Assembly: GCF_003725775.1 (NCBI RefSeq)
Contig: NZ_RJSG01000003.1
Location: forward strand, 46,186 to 110,185
Source of the DNA: Nocardioides marmorisolisilvae
GTDB taxonomy: Bacteria > Actinomycetota > Actinomycetes > Propionibacteriales > Nocardioidaceae
Length of the DNA: 64,000 nucleotides
Reading direction: 5' to 3'
Positions 8,114-18,795 of the stretch are shown here, piece by piece. Numbering within the stretch: position 1 is the stretch's first letter; every line of letters begins with the position of its first letter. Under the pieces are notes generated by a model that searched no databases, had not been told where the DNA came from, and saw only the letters and a list, made by a program, of their open reading frames with translations. Position numbers and translations under genes: made by a program.

Positions 8114-8881
8114 TTGAACGCCACTGCATCGTCGAACGCCCGCACCGCCGTCGTCACCGGGGCCAGCAGCGGCATCGGCGAGGCGACCGCCCGGGCCCTG
8201 GCCGCGGACGGCTTCCGGGTGGTCTGCGCCGCTCGGCGCACCGAGCGCGTCGTGGCGCTGGCCGCGGAGATCGGCGGGGTGGCCGTGACCTGCGACGTCA
8301 CCTCGGAGGAGTCGGTGGCCGCCCTCGCCGCCGCGGCCGGCGACCGCGTCGACGTCCTGGTGAACAACGCCGGCGGTGCGTACGGCGCGGACAAGGTGGA
8401 GGGCGCCGACCTGGACGACTGGTCGCAGATGTTCGAGGTCAACGTGCTCGGCGTCGTCCGGGTGACCAAGGCGCTGCTGCCGGCGCTGCGGGCGACCGGA
8501 GGCGGCCTCGTGGTCAACATCGGCTCGACCGCCGGACAGGTCGCCTACGCCGGCGGCGGCGGGTACACCGCGGCCAAGCACGGCCTGCACGCGCTCAGCC
8601 AGACGCTGCGCCTGGAGCTGAACGGCGAGCCGATCCGGGTCACCGAGATCGCCCCCGGGATGGTGCACACCGCGGAGTTCTCGCTGGTCCGCTTCGGCGA
8701 CCAGGACCGGGCCGACGCGGTGTACGCCGACGTGGACCGTCCGCTGGTCGCCGGCGACGTGGCCGAGGCCGTGCGCTGGGTCGCGGGCCTGCCGGAGCAC
8801 GTCAACGTCGACGAGCTGGTGATCCGCCCCGTCGCCCAGGCCGCGCAGCACCAGCTGCACCGCGGGCCGATCTTCGGCTAA
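8114..8881 (+). CDS. Short-chain dehydrogenase/reductase
   Basis: A 255-aa NAD(P)-dependent oxidoreductase of the classical SDR family. Cofactor motif TGASSGIGEATARAL near residue 16, NNAGG, catalytic Ser in NIGSTAG and YTAAKHG (Y-x-x-x-K). The TTG start at 8114 follows AGGAGA by 6 nt; a second TTG at 8075 lacks an SD. The acceptor specificity is unknown. The gene ends in a 4-bp convergent overlap with the amidase gene. Confidence 0.88.
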   Translation: MNATASSNARTAVVTGASSGIGEATARALAADGFRVVCAARRTERVVALAAEIGGVAVTCDVTSEESVAALAAAAGDRVDVLVNNAGGAYGADKVEGADLDDWSQMFEVNVLGVVRVTKALLPALRATGGGLVVNIGSTAGQVAYAGGGGYTAAKHGLHALSQTLRLELNGEPIRVTEIAPGMVHTAEFSLVRFGDQDRADAVYADVDRPLVAGDVAEAVRWVAGLPEHVNVDELVIRPVAQAAQHQLHRGPIFG

Positions 8882-9720
8882 CGCCCGAGGTAGTCGCGGA
8901 TCCCGGCGACCAGGGCCCCGGCGTACCGAGCGCGTCCGACGGGGCTGGTCATCCGTCGCGCGTCACCGGCGTTGCGCATGTTGCCGGCCTCGACCATCGC
9001 GACCGGGACGTCGGACAGGTTCAGCGTCGCCAGGTCCCAGCGCGTGTCCAGCCCGAACCCGTGGTTGATGTAGTTCGACCGCGCGAGGCCGGCGTCGTCG
9101 AACCCGGAGCGCAGCGCGAGCGCCAGCCGGCGGGAGGCCGCCACCACCTCGGTGCTGCGGGCGTTCCGTGCAGCCGGGGTGATCACGTGGAACCCGTGAC
9201 CGTAGGCGGGGGCCCCGTCCGCGTGCAGGCTGACGGTGAGGTCGGCGTGCACCGTGGCTCCGAACCGGCCGCGCTGGTCGACGCACGGCCCCCAGGCGGA
9301 CTCGCTGTTGGTGGTGCGGTCGAGCAGCACGGTCGCGCCGAGCTTCTCCAGGCGCGCCTGGACCAGGCGCATCACCGTGTAGTTGAACGTCGCCTCGGGG
9401 TAGCCGCCGTTGGTCTCGGTGCCGGTGGTGTTGCACTGCTTCACGAACCCGCCGGCCGGCACCAGCCGCTGGATCATGGCCGGGAACCGGCCGTTGCCGA
9501 GCTGGTGGCCGGGGTCCAGGGCGATCCGTACGCCGGCCAGCGGCAGCTCGGGCGCGGCGACTCGCGGCGCGGCCGCCACCGGCGGAACCGGGACGCCCGG
9601 GTCGGTCGGACGCTGGGCCGATGACGGGCCGGGCGCTGACGCGACCAGCGCGACCGCACCGGCCGCGGCGGCCAGGAGCGCGGCCGCCTTGGCCATCACG
9701 GCGCGAGCGTCCGAGCGCAC
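8878..9720 (-). CDS. Secreted N-acetylmuramoyl-L-alanine amidase (Amidase_3)
   Basis: A 280-aa zinc amidase that would cut the amide bond between MurNAc and the stem peptide during cell-wall turnover. An N-terminal signal peptide (basic start, AAALLAAAAGAVALVASA) is followed by a Pro/Ala linker and the catalytic domain with zinc ligands in ALDPGH, a Glu in GGYPEATFNYT, SLHADG, and the catalytic Glu in VPVAMVEAGNMRN. The GTG at 9720 is chosen because it gives a normal signal-peptide n-region; ATG 9696 or GTG 9744 are possible. It lies 52 bp behind the tyrosine phosphatase gene on the same strand. Confidence 0.86.
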   Translation of the reverse strand: MRSDARAVMAKAAALLAAAAGAVALVASAPGPSSAQRPTDPGVPVPPVAAAPRVAAPELPLAGVRIALDPGHQLGNGRFPAMIQRLVPAGGFVKQCNTTGTETNGGYPEATFNYTVMRLVQARLEKLGATVLLDRTTNSESAWGPCVDQRGRFGATVHADLTVSLHADGAPAYGHGFHVITPAARNARSTEVVAASRRLALALRSGFDDAGLARSNYINHGFGLDTRWDLATLNLSDVPVAMVEAGNMRNAGDARRMTSPVGRARYAGALVAGIRDYLGR

Positions 9721-9772
9721 GAGCTTGCTCGATGCCGAGGACACGAAGCGCCGTTGACGAGCGGAGCGAGGA

Positions 9773-10324
9773 TCATCGATCCAAGCCCTTGGCGATGCGC
9801 TGGACGGCCTCGTTGATCGCGGTGGCCGCGGCGGCGTGGATCTCCGCACCCCGGCGGAACGGGTCGGGCACGTCCTGCTCGACGTTGCCGGCGGCCGAGC
9901 GGTGCGCCCCGGCCCACCGGACCAGCTCCTCGGCACTGCTGCCCTCGCCCATGTCGGAGAGGGCCGCGAACTCGAGGATCGTGAAGGTCCGGCGCAGCGC
10001 ACCCGGGTTCTCGGCCAGGACCTGCGAGCGCAGGTCGCGGGTGGCGGTCAGCACCAGGTCGGCGTCCTCGATCATCTCGGGGAGCAGCTGGCGGGCCGCG
10101 AAGCCCTTGGAGTTGCCCCCGAAGCCCTCCAGCTCGGCCGCGGCGTACTTGCTCATCGCGTAACCGACCATCGCCCCGACACCGGCGCTGCTGACCGCGA
10201 ACCGGTCTGAGGGCAGGCGCGCAGCCAGCAGGCGCTCACCCACCGGGGAGCGGCAGACGTTGCCGATGCACACGAACAGCACCCGGAAGACCGGGGCCTG
10301 ATTCGCTGCTGGCAAAGAGGACAT
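9773..10324 (-). CDS. Low-molecular-weight protein-tyrosine phosphatase
   Basis: A 183-aa phosphatase (LMW-PTP/ArsC-like fold). The P-loop CIGNVCRSP supplies the nucleophile Cys19 and Arg25. The general-acid Asp is in DVPDPFRRG near the C terminus. Such enzymes (Wzb class) dephosphorylate BY-kinases of polysaccharide export; a BY-kinase is encoded at 31807, so a partnership is a reasonable inference. A TATCGT box lies 7 nt before the ATG at 10324, implying a leaderless mRNA divergent from typA. Confidence 0.87.
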   Translation of the reverse strand: MSSLPAANQAPVFRVLFVCIGNVCRSPVGERLLAARLPSDRFAVSSAGVGAMVGYAMSKYAAAELEGFGGNSKGFAARQLLPEMIEDADLVLTATRDLRSQVLAENPGALRRTFTILEFAALSDMGEGSSAEELVRWAGAHRSAAGNVEQDVPDPFRRGAEIHAAAATAINEAVQRIAKGLDR

Positions 10325-10331
10325 GCGATCC

Positions 10332-10337
10332 ACGATA
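10332..10337 (-). promoter_or_regulatory. -10 element TATCGT, leaderless start of phosphatase gene
   Basis: Minus-strand TATCGT ends 7 nt before the ATG at 10324. The 91-bp gap to typA on the other strand would hold both promoters. Confidence 0.45.
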
Positions 10338-10415
10338 GACTTCGGGGTCGTCGTTCGACGCACTCTCACCGATACACGTGACCCGTCTCACCCCTGCCCG
10401 AAAGGCACCAGCAGC

Positions 10416-12317
<1,902 letters not shown>

Positions 12318-12332
12318 GCACAGAGCTCGTCA

Positions 12333-12353
12333 GGTTTCGACAAGCTCAACCAA
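12333..12353 (+). repeat. Dispersed intergenic repeat, copy 1
   Basis: Copy of TTTCGACAAGCTCAACCA between the stop of typA and the stop of the convergent lipoprotein gene. Two further degenerate CTCAACCACCG pieces follow at 12367-12399. Confidence 0.75.
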
Positions 12354-12388
12354 CACGGCTGGAAGGCTCAACCACCGTCCGGAGCACC

Positions 12389-13438
12389 TCAACCACCGAG
12401 GCGGTCGTAGACCGAGTTGTAGACCGAGCCCTGGGTGACCTTCGACGGCTTGTTCGCCGGGGTGTCCGCCTCGCAGCTGATCGCGTAGCGACCGACCGCA
12501 TCGGGCCAGGCGTTCACGTCGATCTCGGCGACGCCGCTGAGGCGTGGGTCTGACGAGACCGACCGCAGGTACGCCGTACAGGCCTGGTCGAGCGGGGCGT
12601 AGAAAGCCGCACCCTCGTCCAGGTAGGCACCGCCGGACGACCGACGCAGGGCGCTGTGACCCGGGAACAGGCCGCTGGCCACAGCTCCGCTGACGTCGAG
12701 GTAGGCGATCCGCTCGCGGTCGTGAGGACGGGCGCAGTCGACGTAGATCCGCGGCCCGCTGGCGATGCAGGTGCGCAGCACCGTCGGCAGCGAGCTGGTG
12801 CGCAGGGCGGCGTACCGGAGCGGGCTCGGTTCGTCCTGGACGAGCAGGCACGCGAACAGGCGTTGCCCGCGCTGCCACTGCTCGAGGGTGGCGGGAGCCC
12901 AGGTGGTGCGGTAGCCGGCGGGCAGCGCGGGTTGGAGCGAGGCTCCGGCGACGCCGCTGCGGGTGGCTGCCGACGACAGCGTGTCGTCCATGCAGGCCTG
13001 GTTCACCGCGGCCGAGAGCAGCGCGAAGTCGAGCGTCTGCGTCCGCATCAGCTGCCCGTAGTCGCTGACCAGCGGCGTGACCGCGGCCGCCTGCACCAGC
13101 CGGTACACCTCGATCGCGTGCTTGGCCGAGCAACGCCGCTTCTCCAGGAACGCGGGCCGGTCCTTCGTCGCGTACGCCGCGTCGAAGTAGGAGATCGCGA
13201 ACGTGGCGGCCAGCTTCAGCGCGAGCTGCGGGTCCTCGCCGAGCAGCTCACCCGTCCAGCACGTCCCTGCCGCGAGGTTCAGCGTGGTGGCCGGACGTGC
13301 AGGTGCCGGCTGCGGGCCGGTGACGACCGGAGCGGTGGCGCCGAAGCTCTCCTCGGGTGCGGGGATCGCGCTCCCCATCGAGCAGCCGGTGAGCAGCACG
13401 CCAGCAGCAGCCAGGCTCCCGACCACTCGCCAGCGCAT
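12389..13438 (-). CDS. Lipoprotein with septum-formation-type domain
   Basis: A 349-aa surface lipoprotein. The signal peptide ends in the lipobox LLTGC, with lipid attachment to Cys19. A Pro/Ala-rich linker and a long helical domain follow. Two Cys-containing blocks, GTCWTGEL and [16 protein letters not shown], have the form of the actinobacterial septum-formation (PF13845) domain, where Cys pairs and a C-x-x-PH-x-x-E motif recur. The function is not established. It starts 7 bp after the sugar-transferase stop on the same strand, so the two are probably co-transcribed. Confidence 0.7.
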   Translation of the reverse strand: MRWRVVGSLAAAGVLLTGCSMGSAIPAPEESFGATAPVVTGPQPAPARPATTLNLAAGTCWTGELLGEDPQLALKLAATFAISYFDAAYATKDRPAFLEKRRCSAKHAIEVYRLVQAAAVTPLVSDYGQLMRTQTLDFALLSAAVNQACMDDTLSSAATRSGVAGASLQPALPAGYRTTWAPATLEQWQRGQRLFACLLVQDEPSPLRYAALRTSSLPTVLRTCIASGPRIYVDCARPHDRERIAYLDVSGAVASGLFPGHSALRRSSGGAYLDEGAAFYAPLDQACTAYLRSVSSDPRLSGVAEIDVNAWPDAVGRYAISCEADTPANKPSKVTQGSVYNSVYDRLGG

Positions 13439-13445
13439 CGCCGAC

Positions 13446-14927
13446 CTAGTACGCGCCGTGGGAGACGATGACCGCCTTGACGGTCCGCAGGATGATGACC
13501 AGGTCGATGACCATCGACCAGTTGTCGACGTAGTAGAGGTCGAGTCGGACCGACTCCGCCCAGGTCAGGTCGGAACGACCGGAGACCTGCCACAGGCCGG
13601 TCATGCCCGGCCGGACCAGCATCCGGCGGTGGGTGTCCTTCTCGAACAGCTCGACCTCGGCAGGGAGCCGCGGTCGGGGACCGACCAGGCTCATCTCCCC
13701 GCGGAAGACGTTGACCAGCTGCGGCAGCTCGTCGATCGAGTACTTGCGGATGAACCGTCCGAACCGGGTGATCCGCGGGTCGTTGGCCATCTTGAAGAGG
13801 ACCTCGTCGGACTCGTTGTGCTCGGCGAGATCGGCCTTCAACGCATCGGCGTTCACGATCATCGAGCGGAACTTGACCATCTGGAACTCTTCGCCGTTGA
13901 TGCCGACGCGGGTCTGCCGGTAGAAGATCGGCCCCCGGTCCTGCAGCCAGATGATCAGCCCGGTGACGAACAGCAGCGGCGAGAGGAACGTGACCACCGC
14001 GGTCGCCGCGGTGAGGTCGAAGATGCGCTTCATCCAGCCGCCGGCGCGGTCGCTCTGCGGCTCCTCGACCTGCACGAACGGCAGTCCCGCGACGTGGCGC
14101 ATGTGCACGCGCGGGCCGGCGATGTCGGTCAGCGCCGGCACCACGAGCATGTCGAGGTCGAGACCCTGGAGCTCCCAGCCCAGGCGACGCAGGTCGGCGC
14201 CGGAGGAGTAGGAGCCACCTGCCACGATCACGCCGTCGGCGCCGGTGTCGATGGCGACCCGACGGACGTCCTCGATGTCGCCGAAGACCGGGACACCGAT
14301 GTGCGAGGTGTCCTGGCCGCCGGGCACGCACATGCCGACCAGGCGGTAGCCCATCCACGGCGCGCGGGCGAGGACCTCGACGATCTCGGCGATGGCGGTC
14401 GGTGAGCCGACGGCGATCATCCGGATCGAGAGCCGGCCCTCACGGCGCGCGCTGTGCAGCGTCTGGCGGTCGATGTAGCGGACCAGCAGCAGCAGCGGCG
14501 CACCGAGCGCCAGGAAGATGATCGGGTAGCCGCGGGTCGGCTGGTTGTAGGACAGGAAGCCGCCCATGCAGGCGATGCCGAAGGTCACCGCCGAGGCGAT
14601 CGTGATCGCGCGGAACTCCTCGAACCCGGCCCCGTAGTTGCGGGTGCGGTAGGCGCCGAAGAGCACCAGCATCAGCAGCCAGATCGCGATCAGGCCCGGT
14701 CCGAGCAGCGGCGCCCAGTGGAACGGGTACGGCGGCTCGGCCCAGTACTTGTCGACCGAGCGCTGCCACTCCCAGGCAAGCACCGAGGTCACGAACAGCA
14801 CGCCGGCGTCGAGCAGGAAGACGCCGATCAGCATGTTGCGGATGCGCTGGTTCAGCCGCTGCCGCTTGGGCACGTCGGGATCGATGAACTGGCTCTGCCC
14901 GGTCTCGTCGGCCACGTCGCTGCTCAT
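13446..14927 (-). CDS. Polyprenyl-phosphate sugar-1-phosphate transferase (exopolysaccharide initiating enzyme)
   Basis: A 493-aa membrane enzyme of the WbaP/CpsE class that loads the first sugar phosphate onto undecaprenyl phosphate. The N-terminal half has four or five membrane helices and a CoA-binding-like Rossmann domain. One more helix precedes the conserved catalytic domain: KRIFDLTAATAVV, GPIFYRQTRVGINGEEFQMVKFRSM, RITRFGRFIRKYSIDELPQLVNVFRGEMSLVGPRP (in pieces), and the R-P-G-M-T-G-L-W motif. ATG 14927 overlaps the DUF2516 stop by 4 bp. It probably serves the Wzx/Wzy locus at 31-47 kb although encoded 17 kb away. Confidence 0.92.
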   Translation of the reverse strand: MSSDVADETGQSQFIDPDVPKRQRLNQRIRNMLIGVFLLDAGVLFVTSVLAWEWQRSVDKYWAEPPYPFHWAPLLGPGLIAIWLLMLVLFGAYRTRNYGAGFEEFRAITIASAVTFGIACMGGFLSYNQPTRGYPIIFLALGAPLLLLVRYIDRQTLHSARREGRLSIRMIAVGSPTAIAEIVEVLARAPWMGYRLVGMCVPGGQDTSHIGVPVFGDIEDVRRVAIDTGADGVIVAGGSYSSGADLRRLGWELQGLDLDMLVVPALTDIAGPRVHMRHVAGLPFVQVEEPQSDRAGGWMKRIFDLTAATAVVTFLSPLLFVTGLIIWLQDRGPIFYRQTRVGINGEEFQMVKFRSMIVNADALKADLAEHNESDEVLFKMANDPRITRFGRFIRKYSIDELPQLVNVFRGEMSLVGPRPRLPAEVELFEKDTHRRMLVRPGMTGLWQVSGRSDLTWAESVRLDLYYVDNWSMVIDLVIILRTVKAVIVSHGAY

Positions 14928-15229
14928 CGGCGCCGCGTGACTGCGGCCAGCGCCGGCTTCACGTCGACCAGGTACACGAACGCGGCGACGGTGCCGATCA
15001 GCGACAGCAGTCCGTACGGGCGCTGGTCGTTGTAGACGACGGCGGGAATGATGTGCGCGGCGAAGGCCAGGCCGGTGATCCAGAGCCACGCGGTCTTGGT
15101 CTGCTTGTCGGCCGCGGGGAACGCAGCGGCCGGACGGGTCAGCGCGTCGATGAGCGCCCACATCTTCACGACGGTCAGCGCGAGAAAGATCAGCCCCAGG
15201 ACGGAGCTCTCGAGCTGGAAGGTCTGCAC
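14924..15229 (-). CDS. DUF2516 membrane protein
   Basis: A 101-aa protein of the actinobacterial DUF2516 family with three hydrophobic helices: [48 protein letters not shown], and [23 protein letters not shown]. The function is unknown. A TAGGCT box lies 6 nt before the GTG at 15229, which favours it over the adjacent GTG at 15232. The order HTH regulator - HBHA-like - this gene resembles the order around mycobacterial hbhA. Its stop overlaps the sugar-transferase start. Confidence 0.82.
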   Translation of the reverse strand: MQTFQLESSVLGLIFLALTVVKMWALIDALTRPAAAFPAADKQTKTAWLWITGLAFAAHIIPAVVYNDQRPYGLLSLIGTVAAFVYLVDVKPALAAVTRRR

Positions 15230-15235
15230 CACCCC

Positions 15236-15241
15236 AGCCTA
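15236..15241 (-). promoter_or_regulatory. -10 element TAGGCT, leaderless start of DUF2516 gene
   Basis: Minus-strand TAGGCT ends 6 nt before GTG 15229, giving the DUF2516-sugar transferase-lipoprotein group its own promoter downstream of the hbhA terminator. Confidence 0.5.
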
Positions 15242-15301
15242 GAGTGCGCGCGCTGCGCCGTCCCGACTACCGGGACATGTCGGCTCGGATGTCGAGACAC
15301 G

Positions 15302-15335
15302 GAAGAGCCCCCGGGCGGCGACCCGGGGGCTCTTC
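15302..15335 (-). terminator. Strong hairpin after the HBHA-like gene
   Basis: Perfect 14-bp inverted repeat GAAGAGCCCCCGGG / CCCGGGGGCTCTTC with a 6-nt loop, 35 bp past the HBHA-like stop. No clear U-run follows. A second small hairpin, GCGGATC/GATCCGC, lies at 15343-15360. Confidence 0.7.
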
Positions 15336-15370
15336 GTTCGACGCGGATCAGACGATCCGCACCGGTGCGA

Positions 15371-15961
15371 TCAGGAAGCCTTCTTGGCGGCAGCCTTCTT
15401 CGCGGGGGCCTTCTTGGCCGGAGCCTTCTTGGCCGGAGCCTTCTTGGCAGCGGTCTTGGTGGCCGGAGCCTTCTTGGCGACCTTCTTCGCGACCTTCTTG
15501 GCCTTCACGTTCGCAACAGCCTTGACGCCGTCCTTGCGGACCGCGGCGACGAACTTCTCACCCTTGGCGGCGAGGTCGGCGTAGGTGCTGTTCAGCTCCT
15601 CGAGGGCCTCGTTCAGCTTGGCCTCGAACTTCGCCGGGAACTCCTTGGCGTCCTTCTGCAGGTCCGCGATGCGGGCCTCGAACTTGGCCTGGGCGTCCTT
15701 GGCGTCGGCCTGCAGCTTCTCCACGCGGGCCTTGGCGTCCGCCTGGACCTTCTTGGTGTCGAAGTCGACCTTCGAGGCACGCGCCTGGGCGCTCTTCGCG
15801 TCGGCCTGCAGCTTCTCGATGCGGGCCTGGGCGACCTTCTGGGCCTCGGTGGCGTAGCCACGGGCGTACTCGACAGCGAGCTCGGTGGCGCCGGCGACGG
15901 CGAACAGCGGCTTCACGGCCTCGGTCTTGATCTGCTCGGCATTGAACTGGGTCTTAGCCAT
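15371..15961 (-). CDS. Heparin-binding-hemagglutinin-like (HBHA) protein with lysine-rich tail
   Basis: A 196-aa protein. Residues about 30-145 form a long amphipathic coiled coil with repeated blocks such as [32 protein letters not shown]. The last 45 residues are a Lys/Ala/Pro tail ([25 protein letters not shown]) like that of mycobacterial HBHA, which binds glycosaminoglycans or nucleic acids. There is no signal peptide, as in HBHA. It sits directly downstream of the HTH regulator (1-bp gap) and upstream of DUF2516. A histone-like nucleoid role is an alternative reading of the tail. Confidence 0.8.
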   Translation of the reverse strand: MAKTQFNAEQIKTEAVKPLFAVAGATELAVEYARGYATEAQKVAQARIEKLQADAKSAQARASKVDFDTKKVQADAKARVEKLQADAKDAQAKFEARIADLQKDAKEFPAKFEAKLNEALEELNSTYADLAAKGEKFVAAVRKDGVKAVANVKAKKVAKKVAKKAPATKTAAKKAPAKKAPAKKAPAKKAAAKKAS

Positions 15962-15962
15962 C

Positions 15963-16439
15963 TCAATTTCCTTCGGTTGGGTTCGCCGACACGGAGTCAT
16001 CCGGCCGGACGTCGGTGGGGTTTTCTGTGGGGGTGGTGGTGCTCGGAGCGTCAGTGCTCTCGTCCTGCTCGGTCGCCGTGCTCGCGTTCTCAGCCCGGAA
16101 GGACTGGTACACCGCGAGCAGGGCCTGCTTCTGCTTCTCCGTGAGACCGGGGTCAGCAAGAACAGCAAGCTCCACGGAACGGACCTGGTCGTCGTCCGGG
16201 TTGAGGATCCCGGCCTGGACGTAGACCTGCTCCGCGGAGATCCGAAGTGCCTTGGCAAGCTGCTGCAGCACCTCGGCCGACGGCCGGCGAAGACCGCGTT
16301 CGATCTGGCTCAGGTAGGGGTTCGAGACCCCCGCCAACTCGGCGAGCTGACGCAGGGACATCTCGGCGGCTACCCGCTGCTCGCGCAGGTACCCTCCGAG
16401 CGTCTCGACGGTCATCCCGACCTTGGATTTCTTGGCCAC
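15963..16439 (-). CDS. XRE-family transcriptional regulator (Rv0474-like)
   Basis: A 158-aa regulator. The Cro/CI-type helix-turn-helix is at about 10-65: LGGYLREQRVAAEMSLRQLAELAGVSNPYLSQIERG. A helical middle follows, then a Ser/Thr/Pro/Glu-rich disordered tail of about 45 residues. The GTG at 16439 (KKSKVGMTVE start) is chosen because AAGGA lies 7 nt upstream. It leads the HBHA-like gene and may control it. Repeated TTGCTA sites in its promoter region are candidate operators. Confidence 0.85.
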   Translation of the reverse strand: MAKKSKVGMTVETLGGYLREQRVAAEMSLRQLAELAGVSNPYLSQIERGLRRPSAEVLQQLAKALRISAEQVYVQAGILNPDDDQVRSVELAVLADPGLTEKQKQALLAVYQSFRAENASTATEQDESTDAPSTTTPTENPTDVRPDDSVSANPTEGN

Positions 16440-16449
16440 GTGCCCATCC

Positions 16450-16548
16450 TTGCTAACTATTGCTAGCACTCGCAACTCGAGGGCCGGTGAGACGGGTCAC
16501 ATCACCCCCTGAAAACAAGGTCAAATGCCCTGATCCGCCTGCTAGCAA
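16450..16548. promoter_or_regulatory. Candidate operator: three TTGCTA(A/G)C sites
   Basis: TTGCTAAC at 16450-16457 and TTGCTAGC at 16460-16467 are direct repeats 10 bp apart, one helical turn. An inverted copy GCTAGCAA is at 16541-16548. All lie between the divergent HTH regulator and asparaginase genes. Autoregulation is inferred from position only. Confidence 0.4.
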
Positions 16549-16603
16549 CCAGCATGACTACCCGTCCCGAACGGGGCCCAAACGTCCGTTTAAGGTGAGA
16601 TGC

Positions 16604-17593
16604 ATGGCAGACGCAGTCCTGGTGGAGCGGAGCGACCGACCGGATGCCGTCGTGGCCGAGGTGGTCCGCTCCGGATTCGTCGAGGGAGCCCACCGCGGGA
16701 CCGTGGTCGCGCTGGCCGCTGACGGGAGCCGCGCCCTCGAGATCGGCGACGCCGACGCCACGATGCTGCCGCGCTCGTGCAGCAAGCCACTCCAGGCGCT
16801 CGCGATGGTCCGTGCCGGCCTCGACCTCGACGGCGAGCTGCTGGCGCTGGCCTGCGCCTCGCACTCCGGGGAGCCGTTCCACCTCGACGGCGTACGGCGG
16901 ATCCTGGCCGGCGTCGGCCTGGACGAGTCCGCCCTGCAGAACCCACCGGGCTGGCCGCTCGCGGACGCCGCCGAGGAAGCGCTGATCCGCGCGGGCGGCG
17001 AGCAGAGCGTGCTGGCGATGAACTGCTCCGGCAAGCACGCGGCGATGCTGGCCACCTGCGTCGCGAACGGCTGGTCGACCGACGACTACCTCTCCCCCGC
17101 ACACCCGCTCCAGCAGGCGATCGCGGCGACCATCGCCGAGCTGACCGGCATCGCGGTCGAGGTGGCCGCGACCGACGGGTGCGGTGCCCCGCTGCTGTCC
17201 ACGTCGGTGACCGGACTGGCGCGTGCGTTCTCCGTGCTGGCCACCAGCGAGGAGCCCGCGGCCCAACGCGTCGCCGGTGCGATCCGTGCGCACCCGGAGT
17301 GGGTCTCGGGAACCACGCGTGACGAGCTGGTGCTGCTGCGCGCGATCCCGGGTGCGATCGCGAAGGCCGGCGCCGAGGCCTGCTACGTGGTGGCGCTCGA
17401 CGACGGTCGGGCCTTCGCCCTGAAGATCTCCGACGGCGCAGCCCGGGCGAGACCGGTGGTGATGGCCGCCCTGCTGACCCGGCTCGGCGTGGACGTCGAA
17501 GCCGGTGTCGACACCGCTGCGGTCCGCTCGACCGGCGCCGCACCGCTGCTCGGAGGCTCTGTGGTCGTGGGCGAGATCCGCGCTGCCTTCTGA
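16604..17593 (+). CDS. L-asparaginase II (PF06089 type)
   Basis: A 329-aa asparaginase of the thermolabile Rhizobium-type class, unrelated to bacterial type I/II enzymes, hydrolysing asparagine to aspartate and ammonia. Family motifs: PRSCSKPLQALAMV, CASHSGEPFH, MNCSGKHAAML, and TDGCGAPLLSTS, holding the conserved Ser-Lys and Cys residues. There is no signal peptide, so it is cytosolic. The ATG at 16604 follows AAGGTGAG by 4-5 nt. The frame is open upstream, but the extension crosses the regulatory region. Confidence 0.9.
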   Translation: MADAVLVERSDRPDAVVAEVVRSGFVEGAHRGTVVALAADGSRALEIGDADATMLPRSCSKPLQALAMVRAGLDLDGELLALACASHSGEPFHLDGVRRILAGVGLDESALQNPPGWPLADAAEEALIRAGGEQSVLAMNCSGKHAAMLATCVANGWSTDDYLSPAHPLQQAIAATIAELTGIAVEVAATDGCGAPLLSTSVTGLARAFSVLATSEEPAAQRVAGAIRAHPEWVSGTTRDELVLLRAIPGAIAKAGAEACYVVALDDGRAFALKISDGAARARPVVMAALLTRLGVDVEAGVDTAAVRSTGAAPLLGGSVVVGEIRAAF

Positions 17594-17616
17594 TCCTTCT
17601 CTGGCACGATGACCGC

Positions 17617-18774
17617 GTGCCAGCCCAGTTCTGCCCGACCCCGTGCGCGCTCGACGACCTCGAGCTGCTGCTCAACGGCGGGTTCGCGCCGCAGACCAAC
17701 TTCGACGACGAGGGCCCGATCCGGCTCGCCCTGCCGGCCGAGCTCGCCGACGAGGCCGAGATCGAGATCGTCGACCCCGAGGGTCTGCCGCTGGCGACGT
17801 GGACGCCGGGCGGACTCACGCCGCTGAGCGCCCCGTCGTACGGGCCGTTCCGCCGACTGCACCTCGACCCGACCAGCGCCCGCGCCCAGCACGCCGGCGC
17901 CCTGACGGTCCCGGTCGCGGCGGCGCTGACCGACGACGACCTCGCCGCCATCCAGGAGGCACGCGAGGGCCGCGACGTGGTGCTGCTCGCCTTCGTCGGA
18001 TCCGGTACGCCGCAGGACATCAGCCCGGTCGGCCTGGTGCGCGCGTCCCTGGCCGCCGCCGAGCTGCTCGGCAACGCCTACGTGGTCGCCGCGACCCTGG
18101 CGGCGCACGGTGACCCGGAGGCCGATCACGAGCTGGGCCAGCGGGTCGCCGCCAACTACGCCTCCGGGGACGTCCTCGCCGTCACCGGCTCCGGCGAGCT
18201 CCCGATCGAGATCGCCGGCATCGTCGACACCGACCAGCCCGAGGAGCCGGGAGTGGTCGTGTTCTTCACCGGCCTGTCCGGCAGCGGGAAGTCGACTCTC
18301 GCCCAGGCGCTGCTCGACCTCGTCCTCGAGGCCGGCCAGCGCACCGTGACGAGCCTGGACGGCGACGTCGTGCGCCGGAACCTGTCGGCCGGGCTGACGT
18401 TCTCCAAGGCCGACCGCGAGACCAACATCCGCCGCATCGGGTGGGTGGCCGCCGAGATCGCGCGGCACCGCGGCATCGCGATCTGCTCCCCGATCGCGCC
18501 GTTCGACGAGACCCGGCAGCAGGTGCGCGCGATGGTCGAGGCTGCGGGTGGCGAGTTCGTGCTGGTGCACGTCGCCACCCCCTTGGAGGAGTGCGAGCGT
18601 CGCGACCGCAAGGGCCTCTACGCGAAGGCCCGCGCCGGCGAGATCCCCGAGTTCACCGGCATCTCCAGCCCGTACGAGGAGCCGACCGATGCAGCCGTTC
18701 GGGTGGACACCACCGGACGCACCATCGAGGATGCACTGGGCGACGTGCTCGCCGTCCTGCCCTTCGACCTCTGA
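17617..18774 (+). CDS. cysC: Adenylyl-sulfate kinase with an N-terminal vestigial ATP-sulfurylase-like domain
   Basis: A 385-aa protein. The C-terminal third (about 212-385) is a full APS kinase making PAPS: Walker A GLSGSGKST (219-227), SLDGDVVRRNL, FSKADRETNIRRIG, PIAPFDETR. The first 200 residues begin like the PUA-type domain of homo-oligomeric ATP sulfurylase (DLELLLNGGFAPQTNF) but are short, with no HxxH catalytic site seen. ATP sulfurylase activity is supplied by CysD-CysN at 20588. The GTG at 17617 has a CACGAT box 6 nt upstream. PAPS could feed the sulfotransferase at 52287. Confidence 0.88.
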   Translation: MPAQFCPTPCALDDLELLLNGGFAPQTNFDDEGPIRLALPAELADEAEIEIVDPEGLPLATWTPGGLTPLSAPSYGPFRRLHLDPTSARAQHAGALTVPVAAALTDDDLAAIQEAREGRDVVLLAFVGSGTPQDISPVGLVRASLAAAELLGNAYVVAATLAAHGDPEADHELGQRVAANYASGDVLAVTGSGELPIEIAGIVDTDQPEEPGVVVFFTGLSGSGKSTLAQALLDLVLEAGQRTVTSLDGDVVRRNLSAGLTFSKADRETNIRRIGWVAAEIARHRGIAICSPIAPFDETRQQVRAMVEAAGGEFVLVHVATPLEECERRDRKGLYAKARAGEIPEFTGISSPYEEPTDAAVRVDTTGRTIEDALGDVLAVLPFDL

Positions 18775-18795
18775 TCAACCCACCCGGAAGCAGAC

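Noticed and set aside
6430..9624. A very long open frame antisense to mshA and its neighbours
   Set aside because: Its product is a low-complexity Arg/His/Asp/Gly string without domains; it comes from the high-G+C third-position bias of the real genes on the other strand.
10364..10392. TCTCACC repeated at 22 bp before typA, considered as a PHO box
   Set aside because: The core differs from GTTCACC in key positions and the middle unit does not match at all; typA is not a phosphate gene.
15371..15480. Repeated CTTCTTGGC units considered as a DNA repeat
   Set aside because: They are the coding sequence of the Lys/Ala/Pro tail of the HBHA-like protein.
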